Below are positions 47,467-56,103 of a stretch of DNA of 64,000 nt, in pieces (position 1 is the first letter of the stretch; each line of letters begins with the position of its first letter). Source of the DNA: Rubrivirga sp046845755 (lineage in GTDB: Bacteria; Bacteroidota; Rhodothermia; Rhodothermales; Rubricoccaceae); contig NZ_CP177357.1 of NCBI RefSeq assembly GCF_046845755.1, positions 2,790,001 to 2,854,000 of the forward strand. The letters run 5' to 3'. A model generated the notes under the pieces. That model saw nothing but the letters and a program-made list of their open reading frames with translations. It was not told the DNA's origin and did not search any database. Made by a program: the position numbers and the translations under genes.

Positions 47467-49122
47467 ATGGCCCCGACCCTCACGCGCTTGGCGCGGTACC
47501 GCGACCTCGCCCTGCTCCTGGCCCGCCACGGCCGCCGCGACTTGGTCGCTCACATGGAGCTCGACGAGGCCATCCTGGCCGAGGACGCGCCGGACGTCGG
47601 CGGCGACCCCGAGCGGCTCGCGGCCGACCTCGAGGCCCTGGGGCCGACCTACATCAAGCTCGGCCAGATGCTGTCGACGCGGTCGGACCTCCTCCCGCCG
47701 CCCTACCTCGACGCCCTCGCCCGGCTCCAGGACGACATCGCGCCGTTCCCGTTCGCCGAGGTCGAGGCCATCGTCGAGCAAGAGTTGGGCGTCCGGCTGT
47801 CGAAGGCGTTCGCCACGTTCGAGGCCGAGCCTGTGGCCGCGGCGTCGCTGGGGCAGGTCCACCGCGCAACGCTCCGCGACGGCCGGCCGGTCGCGGTCAA
47901 GGTGCAGCGGCCGGGGATCCGGGGCGCGATCGCCGAGGATCTCGCCGCCCTCGGTGAGGTGGCCGAGCTGGCCGACGCCCACACCGAGACGGGCCGGCGG
48001 TTCGGGGTCGGCGCGATGCTCGCCCAGTTCCGCTCGACGCTCCTGCGCGAGCTCGACTACCGCCAGGAGGCCGCCCACCTCGACACGCTGGCCGACAACC
48101 TCGCGCGCTACGAGCGGATCGTCGTGCCCCGGCCCGTCGCCGACTACACCACGGGCCGGGTGCTCACGCTCGACTGGGTCCCGGGCGTCAAGGTCTCCGC
48201 GCTCCCGCCCATCGTGCGGACCGAGCTCGACGGCCACGCGCTCGCCGCCGACCTGCTGAAGGCCTACCTCGACCAGATCCTGGTCGACGGCTTTTTCCAC
48301 GCCGACCCCCACCCCGGCAACGTGTTCGTCACCGACGACCACAGGATCGCGCTGATCGACTTGGGGATGGTGGCCCGGCTCGACCCCCAGATGCAGGAGC
48401 GCCTCCTCCGGCTGATCCTCCACATCAGCGAAGGGCGCGGGCGCGACGCCGCCGAGCAGGCCATCCGCATGGGCACGCCGCTGCCGACCTTCGAGCGCGA
48501 GCCGCTCGAGCAGGGCATCGGCGCGCTCGTCGCCCAGTACCAGAACGCCTCGCTCACCGACCTGCCCGTCGGCCGGGTCGTGATGGAGGTGGCCCGGCTC
48601 CAGGGCCTCCACGGCCTCCGCCCGCCGCCCGAGCTGACGATGCTGGGCAAGACGCTGCTCAACCTCGACGAGATCGGCCGCGTGCTCGACCCCGGCTTCG
48701 ACCCGAACGCCGTCATCCGCGAGCACTCGGGCTCGGTGATGGAGCGGCGGATGCGGAAGGACCTGACGCCTGGCGCCGTGTTCGCGGCGGCGCTGGAGGC
48801 CGGCGAGTTCGCCCAGAAGCTGCCCGGCCGGCTCAACACGCTCCTCGACGAACTCGTCGAGCACCGGTTCGAGCTCCGCATCCGGGCGTTCGACGAGGCC
48901 GGGATGATGGCCGGGTTCGAGAAGGTGGCCAACCGGATCGCGACGGGCGTCGTGCTCGCGGCGCTCATCGTCGGCGCGGCCCTGCTGATGCAGGTGCCGT
49001 CGTCGTTCACGATCCTGGGGTACCCCGGCCTGGCGATCGGGCTGTTCCTGCTCGCCGCCGCGTTCGGGTTCGGGCTCGTCGTCTCGATCTGGCGCGACGA
49101 CCGCCGCCCGCCGACGCCCTGA
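47467..49122 (+). CDS. UbiB/AarF-type (ABC1) atypical kinase
   Basis: 551 residues. The UbiB signature KxGQ is seen in YIKLGQMLSTRSDLLPP, the Ala-rich loop in AAASLGQVHRATL, the catalytic loop in HADPHPGN, and the metal-binding motif in LIDLGMVARL. Two C-terminal membrane helices (VVLAALIVGAALLMQVPSSF and LAIGLFLLAAAFGFGLVVSI) anchor it. The family supports quinone biosynthesis, with ATPase/kinase activity whose substrate is unsettled. No ubi or men genes are adjacent. The basic N-terminus starts at an ATG after a 90-base gap. Confidence 0.92.
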   Translation: MAPTLTRLARYRDLALLLARHGRRDLVAHMELDEAILAEDAPDVGGDPERLAADLEALGPTYIKLGQMLSTRSDLLPPPYLDALARLQDDIAPFPFAEVEAIVEQELGVRLSKAFATFEAEPVAAASLGQVHRATLRDGRPVAVKVQRPGIRGAIAEDLAALGEVAELADAHTETGRRFGVGAMLAQFRSTLLRELDYRQEAAHLDTLADNLARYERIVVPRPVADYTTGRVLTLDWVPGVKVSALPPIVRTELDGHALAADLLKAYLDQILVDGFFHADPHPGNVFVTDDHRIALIDLGMVARLDPQMQERLLRLILHISEGRGRDAAEQAIRMGTPLPTFEREPLEQGIGALVAQYQNASLTDLPVGRVVMEVARLQGLHGLRPPPELTMLGKTLLNLDEIGRVLDPGFDPNAVIREHSGSVMERRMRKDLTPGAVFAAALEAGEFAQKLPGRLNTLLDELVEHRFELRIRAFDEAGMMAGFEKVANRIATGVVLAALIVGAALLMQVPSSFTILGYPGLAIGLFLLAAAFGFGLVVSIWRDDRRPPTP

Positions 49123-49152
49123 CCGCCCCTCCTCGACGCCGAGGAGGGCGGC
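49123..49152. terminator. Hairpin between convergent genes
   Basis: CCGCCCCTCCTCG pairs with CGAGGAGGGCGG with a single extra C, overlapping the stop region of both neighbours. GC-rich and lacking T tracts. Confidence 0.5.
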
Positions 49153-49155
49153 CGC

Positions 49156-51885
49156 TCAGTCGGTCGCCGCGCGCATCAGCGCGAGGCCCAGCGCCTCGGC
49201 CGTCGGGGGCTCGCGGTTGGCGACCACCACGACGCTCCACCCGCTCGGCGCGTCCCACTCCCAGACCGCGTTGATGCCGGGCGCCCCGCCCGCGATCCCC
49301 ATCGACGGCTCGATCTCCGCGTCCGTCGGCTCGAAGCGGTTGAAGAGGAGGTTGCGCATCTCGCGGGTCAGCAGCCGCCCGTCGGTCAGGGCGGCCTGGA
49401 AGCGCAGGAGGTCGCGGGCGGTCGCATACCCGCCGCCGGCCGCCGTGCCGTGCTTGGCGATGGGCGCGGGCCGGCCGTAGCCCGCCCCGAGGTACGGCGT
49501 CGCGTGGCCGGGCGCCCCGTGCGTCGCCGTCCGCGCGTCCGTCATCGCGGCGGGCCCGGTGACGTGCGCGGCGACGTAGTCCGCGTAGCGCTGGCCCGAG
49601 GCGGCCTCGACGATGGCGCCGAGCACCTCGTAGCCGACGTTGCTGTACTGCTCGCGCGCGCCGGGCGCGAAGTCGAGCGGGATCGTGCGGATAAAGGCGA
49701 GGTAGTCGCCGATCTCGGTCAGCTCGGCCTCTCGGGCGACGAAGACCGGGTGGTCCCAGTAGTGCCCCCAGCCCGAGCGGTGCTGCAAGAGGTGCCGCAC
49801 CGTCACCGCGTCGGCGATGCCCTCGGGGAAGCCGTCGAGGACCGCGCCGATCGGCGCGTCGAGGTCGACCGCCCCGCGCGCGGCGAGTTGGAGGACGGCG
49901 ACGGCCGTGAGCTCTTTGTTGATCGACCCGACGTTGAACCGCGTCTCGGGCGTGACGCGCTCGCCGCGCGCGCGATCGGCCCACCCGAAGGCGCGCTCGA
50001 CGACCGGCTCGCCGTCCTTGGCGATCAGCACAACGCCCGAGAACCGCCCGGCCTCCGCCTCGGCGGCGATATCCGCCAGCCCCGCCTCGACGCTCGCGAA
50101 CGCCGGACCGTCGGGCCCCGCCTCCACGTCGATCGCGGCGATCCGGTGCGGCGGCGCGTCGGCCAACCTCAGCGACACCCGGAGCACGTCGCCGCGGCCC
50201 TCGATCGCCAGCGTGCCCTCCGTCGCGGACGCCAGCCTCATGCCGGCCACCTCTCCCCCGCCGACCTCGCCCGCCAGCCGCCCGAGCCCGGCGACGAGCG
50301 CATCTGCGCCGCCCGCCGCGTCGACCAGCGGCGGGTCGACGTGGGCGTCGATGAAGGCGCGCAGCGACTCGGGGGAGCCGTCGCACAGAGCCGCCAGCAG
50401 GGCCGTCGCGCGCTCGCCGAAGGCGTCGTCGGGCAGGCGGGGCGCGGGGCACTCGGCGGCGGCGCGGTCGGGGTCGACGACCTCGGTAAAGAGCCCGGCG
50501 ATCCGGTGCTCGGGCGGACCGTCGAACCCGAGCTCGATGCGGTACACTCCGCCGTCGGCGAGGTCGGCGTACAGGATCAGCATCCCTTCGTCCGGGTCGG
50601 CCTCGGCGCGCGACAGCGTGATCGGCGCGTTCCCGACCTCCTGGCGGACGGCGTCGAAAAAGCCCACCATTCCGTCCGGGTCCTGCCGGAAGCCCTCGTC
50701 GAGGTGGGCCTCGACGAAGGCCCGCGCCGCCGCCTCGGTCCGGGCGTTGACGGCCTCGACGAACGCGAGCGCGCGCTGCCCCTCGACGCGGGACGCCAGC
50801 GCCTCGACCGGCACGGCGACCGCCCCGCCCGCCTCGAACGGCTCGGGCTCGCCGCCGAACAGGATCTCCGCCAGCGCCCCGCTCACGTCGTACGCCTCGA
50901 CGGCCCGGTCATTCGAGAGCACCGCCAGCGTCACGCCCGCGTCGACGAACCACAGGAGGTCGGCCGACGACCCCGAGTCGCCGCCGTTGTGCGTCACCAG
51001 CCGGCCGTGCGGCGATTCAAAAAGCGCCCAGCCGTAGCCGTAGTGCGAGCCGGAGCCCTCGCCCTCATCGGTGTGGGGCGTCATGGCGAGCAGGAGGATC
51101 TCTTCGGACAGGAGCGCGCCGGCGTCGAGCGCCTCGGTGAACGCGAGCAGGTCGTCGGCCGTCGAGAGCAGGCCTCCGTTGCCGCGCAGGTTCCAGTACG
51201 GGCCGTCCGGCGCCCACCGCTGGTCCGTCGGCGGGCCGAGGTCGCGGTCGCCGTCGTGGCCGTGCGCGATGGGGACCGACGGCGCGAGCCGGTAGCCGGT
51301 CCGCTCGATGCCCGCTTCGCCAAGAAAGGCCTGGAGTGCCGCGTCGTAGCTCTGCCCGGTGACCGTCTCCACGACGGCCGCCAGCAGCGCGAAGCCGACG
51401 TTCGAGTACGCGTACCCTGCGCCCGGCGCGCGGTCGAGCGGCGTCGCGAAGGCCCGGGCGACGTACGCCTCGCGGTCGATGGCCTCGAAGTCGTCGCCGA
51501 TGGCGTCGGGCAGCCCGGCGGTGTGCGTCAGCAGGTGGTGGAGCGTGATCCCGGCCTTGTCGGCGGGGAGGCCGTCGAGATAGCGCGCCAGCGGGGCGGC
51601 GAGGTCGAGGCGGCCGTCGTCGACGAGCGAGAGCACGAGGGCGGCCGTGAACGGCTTGGCGACCGACCCGATCTGGATCGCGGTCTCGGGTGTGTTGGGG
51701 GCACCTGGCGCGGCCTCGCCATACCCCTCGCGCAAGACGACCGCGCCGTCGCGGGTGGCGACGACGGCGCCGGAAAAGCCGGCCTCGGTGAGGTAGGCGT
51801 CGAGCGCCGCGCCGGTCTCGCCGACGACAGACTGGGCGCTGGCGGCGGGCGCCAGCAGGGCGAGGGTCAGGAGGAGGGTGCGCAT
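49156..51885 (-). CDS. Tandem-domain beta-lactamase-fold serine hydrolase
   Basis: 909 residues. Signal MRTLLLTLALLAPAASAQ. Two complete serine beta-lactamase/class C-like (PF00144) domains. Domain 1 has SVAK (Ser 74, Lys 77) and YSN (Tyr 160), with VTHNGGDSG. Domain 2 has SINK (Ser 654, Lys 657) and YSN (Tyr 747). Between them are two DUF3887-like segments (around 400-560). Both domains keep the nucleophile and Tyr, so both may be active. The family includes esterases, D-aminopeptidases and carboxypeptidases; antibiotic resistance is not implied. The start at 51885 opens the signal peptide. Confidence 0.9.
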   Translation of the reverse strand: MRTLLLTLALLAPAASAQSVVGETGAALDAYLTEAGFSGAVVATRDGAVVLREGYGEAAPGAPNTPETAIQIGSVAKPFTAALVLSLVDDGRLDLAAPLARYLDGLPADKAGITLHHLLTHTAGLPDAIGDDFEAIDREAYVARAFATPLDRAPGAGYAYSNVGFALLAAVVETVTGQSYDAALQAFLGEAGIERTGYRLAPSVPIAHGHDGDRDLGPPTDQRWAPDGPYWNLRGNGGLLSTADDLLAFTEALDAGALLSEEILLLAMTPHTDEGEGSGSHYGYGWALFESPHGRLVTHNGGDSGSSADLLWFVDAGVTLAVLSNDRAVEAYDVSGALAEILFGGEPEPFEAGGAVAVPVEALASRVEGQRALAFVEAVNARTEAAARAFVEAHLDEGFRQDPDGMVGFFDAVRQEVGNAPITLSRAEADPDEGMLILYADLADGGVYRIELGFDGPPEHRIAGLFTEVVDPDRAAAECPAPRLPDDAFGERATALLAALCDGSPESLRAFIDAHVDPPLVDAAGGADALVAGLGRLAGEVGGGEVAGMRLASATEGTLAIEGRGDVLRVSLRLADAPPHRIAAIDVEAGPDGPAFASVEAGLADIAAEAEAGRFSGVVLIAKDGEPVVERAFGWADRARGERVTPETRFNVGSINKELTAVAVLQLAARGAVDLDAPIGAVLDGFPEGIADAVTVRHLLQHRSGWGHYWDHPVFVAREAELTEIGDYLAFIRTIPLDFAPGAREQYSNVGYEVLGAIVEAASGQRYADYVAAHVTGPAAMTDARTATHGAPGHATPYLGAGYGRPAPIAKHGTAAGGGYATARDLLRFQAALTDGRLLTREMRNLLFNRFEPTDAEIEPSMGIAGGAPGINAVWEWDAPSGWSVVVVANREPPTAEALGLALMRAATD

Positions 51886-52023
51886 CGGGGCGGGGGCGGG
51901 TGAGATTCCAAGGGTCGGGACGCGGCGGGCCCGAGTTGTCAAGCGGAGGCCGGATCGATGTTCAGGATGTAAAACCTCTGGCCGCGGCGCGGCGCGGGCG
52001 CGGGCGCCGTCGATCTTGGGGCC

Positions 52024-53688
52024 ATGCGGAGCGCGTTCCCACGTCGGCAAGTGATGCTCGTCGGCGGGCTGGCGGCCCTGCTGGCGCTTCTCGCCGTGCT
52101 CCAGTGGCGGTGGATCGGGCGGTGGGGCGCCGTCGAAGAGGCCCGGTTGCAGAGCCTGCTGGCGGTCGGCGGCGCCGAGGTCGACCGCGCGCTGACGGCC
52201 CGGCTGCTCGGGATCCGCGACGCCTTCGACCGCGCCCCGCCCGGCGACGCCCCGGCCGACACGCTCGCCGCCCGGCTGGCGGCGTGGCGCGCGACCGCGC
52301 CCGACCCCGGCCTCGTCGGCGCCGTGTACTGGGCCCGCCCCGGCCCGGACCCCGCGCTGTCGGTGCTCGCAGATGGCGGCTTGCGCCCGATCGCGTGGCC
52401 CGAGGCGCTGGCCCCGTGGCGCGACGCGCTGGCGGCGTTCCCCGAGCGCCTCGTTCCCGCGCCCAGCACCTCCGTCGCCACGCTCCGCCTGGACGACGGC
52501 GCGCTCCCGGCCGCCCCGCCCGCCGTGCTCGTGCCCGTGCTGCCGCCCGGCGCCGCCGACCTCCGGTTCGTGCTCGTCGCCCTCGACCCCGAGGTGTTCG
52601 CCGAGCGGCTCGTCCCCGACCTGCTGGCGAGCGCGCTCCCCGGCGCCGAGCTGTTCGACGTGCGCCTCGTCTCCGCCCGCGACCCGGCGATCGCGCTGTT
52701 CGACGGCGCGCCGGCGGCGGGCGTGTTCGAGACCCCCGACCTCGACGTGGGCGTGGGCCCCGGCGAGGTGCAGGAGCTGGCGGTCGCGCTCCCGCCGGGC
52801 GGCGTCGACGCGACCGAGACGACGCGCGAGGCGTCGGTGACGGCCGAGAGCGACGGGCCGGCGCAGCGCTGGCGGCTCGTCGCGCGGCACCGGTCCGGGT
52901 CGGTGGCCGCCGCCGCGGCCGGGCTGCGGCGGCGTCAATTGGCCGTCGCGTTCGGCGTACTCGGCGTGCTGGCGGCGGCGGTCGCGCTGATGGTGGGCTC
53001 GGCGCGGCGCCAGCGAGCCCTCGCGGCCCAGCAGCTCGCGTTCGTGGCGGGCGTCTCGCACGAGCTGCGGACGCCCATCGCGGTCCTCCAGTCGGCCGGC
53101 GACAACCTGGCCGACGGCGTCGTCGGGGCGGACGGGGTCGGGGCGTACGGCGCGCTCGTCCGCGACGAGAGCCGGCGGCTGGCGGAGATGGTCGAGACCG
53201 TGCTGACGTACGCGGGGGCGGATGGCGCGGCGCCCCGCCGCGAGCCCGTCACCGTCGCCGATGTGGTCGCCGATGCGCTCGCCCGCGCCCGGCCCGTGCT
53301 CGACGACGCCGACGCGACGGTCGCGCTCGACCTCGCGCCGGGCCTCGCGCTCGCCGCCGACCCCGACGCGCTCGCGACGGCGCTCCGCAACCTGCTGGCG
53401 AACGCGGCCCGCCACGGCGGCCCGTCGATCCGGCTCGCGGCCCATGCCGCTCGATTCGCCGGGGCGCCAGCCGTCGCGCTCTCCGTCGCCGACGACGGAC
53501 CTGGCTTCGCGGACGGCGAGGCGGTGTTCGAGCCGTTCGTCCGGGGGCGCCGCGCGGTCGAGGCGCAGACGCCCGGCTCGGGCCTGGGGCTCGCGCTCGT
53601 CCGCCGCGTGGCCGAGGCGCACGGCGGGACGGCCGAGATCGAAACCGCCAGCGGCGCCGTCGTCACGCTCACCCTTCCGATCTCGTGA
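52024..53688 (+). CDS. Sensor histidine kinase
   Basis: 554 residues. One membrane helix near residues 11-30, a periplasmic sensor region of about 270 residues rich in Ala/Arg and with no recognised domain, a second helix (LAVAFGVLGVLAAAVALMVG), then HisKA with His 346 (FVAGVSHELRTPIAVL) and HATPase (N box NLLANAARHGG, G1 DDGPGFAD, G2 GSGLGLALVRRV). Its last four bases overlap the GTG start of the next regulator, so the two form one two-component operon. Confidence 0.93.
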   Translation: MRSAFPRRQVMLVGGLAALLALLAVLQWRWIGRWGAVEEARLQSLLAVGGAEVDRALTARLLGIRDAFDRAPPGDAPADTLAARLAAWRATAPDPGLVGAVYWARPGPDPALSVLADGGLRPIAWPEALAPWRDALAAFPERLVPAPSTSVATLRLDDGALPAAPPAVLVPVLPPGAADLRFVLVALDPEVFAERLVPDLLASALPGAELFDVRLVSARDPAIALFDGAPAAGVFETPDLDVGVGPGEVQELAVALPPGGVDATETTREASVTAESDGPAQRWRLVARHRSGSVAAAAAGLRRRQLAVAFGVLGVLAAAVALMVGSARRQRALAAQQLAFVAGVSHELRTPIAVLQSAGDNLADGVVGADGVGAYGALVRDESRRLAEMVETVLTYAGADGAAPRREPVTVADVVADALARARPVLDDADATVALDLAPGLALAADPDALATALRNLLANAARHGGPSIRLAAHAARFAGAPAVALSVADDGPGFADGEAVFEPFVRGRRAVEAQTPGSGLGLALVRRVAEAHGGTAEIETASGAVVTLTLPIS

Positions 53689-54365
53689 CCCGGCTGCTGC
53701 TCATCGAGAACGACCCCGGGCTCGTCCGCACGCTCGGCGACCGGCTCCGCGCGGAGGGCTACGCCGTCGAGCACGCGGGCGACGGCGACGCCGGGTTCGA
53801 GGCCGCCGCGTCGCAGCCGTTCGACCTCGTCCTGCTCGACGTGGGGCTGCCCGGCCGCGACGGGTTCGCGGTCGTCCGCGACCTCCGCCAGCGCGGCGTC
53901 CGCACGCCGGTCCTGATGCTGACCGCGCGCGGGCAGGTGACCGACCGCGTCGTCGGCTTGCGCCTGGGCGCCGACGACTACCTCGTCAAGCCGTTCGACA
54001 CCGCCGAGCTGCTGGCGCGCATCGAGGCGCTGCTCCGCCGGTCCGGACGGGCCGCGCCGGGCGCCCGCCGCCACCGCTTCGGCGACGTGACGGTCGACGA
54101 GGACCGTGCCGAGGTCCGCCGGGGCGACGCGCTCGTCGAGCTCTCGGCCAAGGAGTTCGGCCTGCTCTGCCACCTGCTGGCGCACCGGGGCCACGTCGTC
54201 ACGCGCGACGACGCCCTCACCCACGTCTGGGGCTACGACGCGACGCCGACGACGCGGACCGTCGACGTCCACATCGCGGGGCTGCGCCAGAAGCTGGAGG
54301 CCGACGCCAGCCGCCCGCGCCACCTCGTGACCGTCCACGGGCGCGGCTACAAGCTGGCGACGTAG
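53685..54365 (+). CDS. OmpR-family response regulator
   Basis: 226 residues starting with GTG within the GTGA overlap of the kinase gene. Receiver: acidic pair in LLIENDPG, phospho-Asp 52 (VLLDVGLPGRDG), Thr in MLTARG, Lys 102 (LVKPFD). C-terminal winged helix with YKLA end: RRGDALVELSAKEFGLLCHLL, then TRTVDVHIAGLRQKLEAD and LVTVHGRGYKLAT. DNA-binding transcription factor controlled by the cognate kinase. Targets unknown. The overlap means translation is coupled. Confidence 0.95.
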   Translation: MTRLLLIENDPGLVRTLGDRLRAEGYAVEHAGDGDAGFEAAASQPFDLVLLDVGLPGRDGFAVVRDLRQRGVRTPVLMLTARGQVTDRVVGLRLGADDYLVKPFDTAELLARIEALLRRSGRAAPGARRHRFGDVTVDEDRAEVRRGDALVELSAKEFGLLCHLLAHRGHVVTRDDALTHVWGYDATPTTRTVDVHIAGLRQKLEADASRPRHLVTVHGRGYKLAT

Positions 54366-54374
54366 GCCGCCGAC

Positions 54375-54404
54375 CGCCGACGCCCTGACCGGCCCGCGTC
54401 GGCG
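54375..54404. terminator. Hairpin between convergent genes
   Basis: CGCCGACGC pairs with GCGTCGGCG (9 bp) downstream of the regulator gene, before the convergent lipoprotein gene. Confidence 0.45.
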
Positions 54405-54426
54405 CCGAGGCGAGCGGAACCGGACG

Positions 54427-54894
54427 CTACCCCTCGACCCGCTCGTACGCCAGGCGGTTGCCGCGCGGCAGGTAGATGTACGCCAGCGAGGACCCGTCGA
54501 CGGCGTCCATCTCGTAGCACAGCGGCTCGGTCTCCCCGTCGCTCAGCGTGAAGTGCGTGCCCATGGGGTCCTCGGTGAGGTCGTCGCAGCTGCGTACCGC
54601 CCGGATCGTCTCCGTCGACAGCGTCTCGCCGTCGTAGACGCTCGCGACCGCATCGCCCTCGATGCGCAGGACGCTGAGGGGGTCGTCGAGCGACTGCCAC
54701 GTGCCCTGCATGGCGGCGACCGTCTCCTGCCCCCCGGTCCGCGAGGGCTCCGCGTCGGCGCCGGGCTCGGGCGCGACGACCGCAGCGGGCGCCCCGGCCG
54801 GAGCGTCCGCAGGCGCCTCGGCGGGCTCGGGGCCGCAGCCGGCCGCGACCAGAAGCAGAGACAGAACGGCGAGGCGGGCAAGTCGACAGGCCAT
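54427..54894 (-). CDS. Hypothetical lipoprotein
   Basis: 155 residues. Signal MACRLARLAVLSLLLVAAGC with lipobox Cys. An Ala/Pro/Glu linker leads to a domain starting MQGTWQSLDDPLSVLRIEGD, a GxW-type lipocalin-like opening, with beta strands and two Cys (residues in RSCDDL and PLCYEM). I do not recognise the family. It lies just downstream of the copper locus lipoproteins on the same strand, but membership in that system is unproven. Confidence 0.82.
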   Translation of the reverse strand: MACRLARLAVLSLLLVAAGCGPEPAEAPADAPAGAPAAVVAPEPGADAEPSRTGGQETVAAMQGTWQSLDDPLSVLRIEGDAVASVYDGETLSTETIRAVRSCDDLTEDPMGTHFTLSDGETEPLCYEMDAVDGSSLAYIYLPRGNRLAYERVEG

Positions 54895-54929
54895 CGGGGT
54901 GGGAGGCGGAAAGAGAGGGGGAGCCGGCC

Positions 54930-55553
54930 TCAGCGGGCGAAGCAGTTGAGACCAGCGTAGAGGTCCGTCACGAGGGGGCCCTCCAGTAGGCCGCCGACGA
55001 CGGTGCCGTCGTCGCTCGCGGCGCCCACCGCGAACTCGTCGCCCAGGCTCGAATCCTCCATCATCTCGACGGACGGCGTCGCGCCGAGGATGTCGCGGGG
55101 GGTCCCGAGCTGGATGCCCTCGGGCCCCTGGAGCCGCTCGTCGTCGCCGTGCATGTGCCAGCCGGCCAGCGAACGGACGTCGAGGTCGGCCGCGAAGTGC
55201 AGCGTCAACCCGTTGGCCCACTCGACGGCGGCCGTCGGCCCGGCCGGGCACTCCTCGTTGAGGGTGTCCGAGAGGGGCTCACCGAGGAACGGCACCAGCG
55301 CGGCGAGCACGTCGGGCTGGTCCGTTTGGAAGGCCACCACCGTCTGGGTCCCGTCGGCCCCGATCACCGTGATCCCGTCGGCGGAGCCGATGAGGGCCTC
55401 GTAGCCCTGCGGGTCGGCCGGCGCATCGGCGGCGGGGTCCACCTCCGCCGGGTCCGCCGCACGGGGGGCATCGGCCGGCTCCTCGGAGGGGCCGCAGGCG
55501 GTGGCCGCCAGGGCGAGGAGGACGGCGAGGACAAACGGGGACGAACGGCGCAT
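54930..55553 (-). CDS. Hypothetical lipoprotein
   Basis: 207 residues. Signal MRRSSPFVLAVLLALAATAC, acidic Ala/Pro/Asp-rich tether of about 40 residues, then a domain with LIGSADGITVIGADGTQTVV and VEWANGLTLHFAADLDVRSL. The ATG at 55553 opens the signal; earlier in-frame starts were rejected for lack of one. No family recognised. It sits 35 bases upstream of the preceding lipoprotein (same strand) and about 100 bases from the cupredoxin gene. Confidence 0.82.
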   Translation of the reverse strand: MRRSSPFVLAVLLALAATACGPSEEPADAPRAADPAEVDPAADAPADPQGYEALIGSADGITVIGADGTQTVVAFQTDQPDVLAALVPFLGEPLSDTLNEECPAGPTAAVEWANGLTLHFAADLDVRSLAGWHMHGDDERLQGPEGIQLGTPRDILGATPSVEMMEDSSLGDEFAVGAASDDGTVVGGLLEGPLVTDLYAGLNCFAR

Positions 55554-55649
55554 GGCGGAGGGGGAGGAGTACCCCGAACCGGTCGGAGCCTTGGGGTGAA
55601 GCGGGCGGAGGATACCCCCTAGTACGCCGTTATCCAACCGGCCGGTGCC

Positions 55650-56069
55650 CTACGAGACGACGGCGATCGTCCCGCGCTGCATGTCCATGCCGCAAACGAA
55701 CTCGACCTCGCCCGCCTCGGTCGGCGTGAACGCGATCTCGACGGCCTCGCCGAGCGGCAGCGCCGTGGCAGTCACGTCGTAGTCGGGGATCGTGATCTCG
55801 GACGAGCAGGCGTCGTCGACCGTCCGCGTGATGACGAACCGGGCCGGGACGCCGGCCGCGAGCTGGATCGCGCGCGGCTGGAAGCCGAGCGCCCCGGCCT
55901 CGATGGCGACCACCTGAACACCGTCAACCATCTCAGGCGTGACGGGGCCGTCGGCCGCGGCGGTCTCATGCGCCTCGGGGTGGGTGGCGGACTCAGGCGG
56001 CGCCGGCGCCTCGTCGGTACAGGCGGCGAGGGTGACGACGAGGGCGAGGGGCAGGAAGAAACGGGTCAT
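55650..56069 (-). CDS. Cupredoxin-like lipoprotein
   Basis: 139 residues. Signal MTRFFLPLALVVTLAAC. After an Ala/His/Glu-rich tether comes a cupredoxin-type domain: VQVVAIEAGALGFQPRAIQL, AGVPARFVITRTVDDACSSE, and GEVEFVCGMDMQRGTIAVVS. The final Cys-Gly-Met pattern and the upstream Cys are typical of copper-site cupredoxins that accompany copper exporters. It begins 34 bases after the cusA stop and so is probably part of the same copper operon. Copper binding is inferred from motif and context. Confidence 0.85.
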   Translation of the reverse strand: MTRFFLPLALVVTLAACTDEAPAPPESATHPEAHETAAADGPVTPEMVDGVQVVAIEAGALGFQPRAIQLAAGVPARFVITRTVDDACSSEITIPDYDVTATALPLGEAVEIAFTPTEAGEVEFVCGMDMQRGTIAVVS

Positions 56070-56103
56070 GGAATCGGGCGGACAGAGCCGCGTGTGGTGG
56101 GGA

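Noticed and set aside
49450..51903. 817-codon plus-strand frame opposite the serine hydrolase gene
   Set aside because: Low-complexity Arg/Val/Asp translation without signal or domain; the minus-strand gene has signal peptide and paired active sites.
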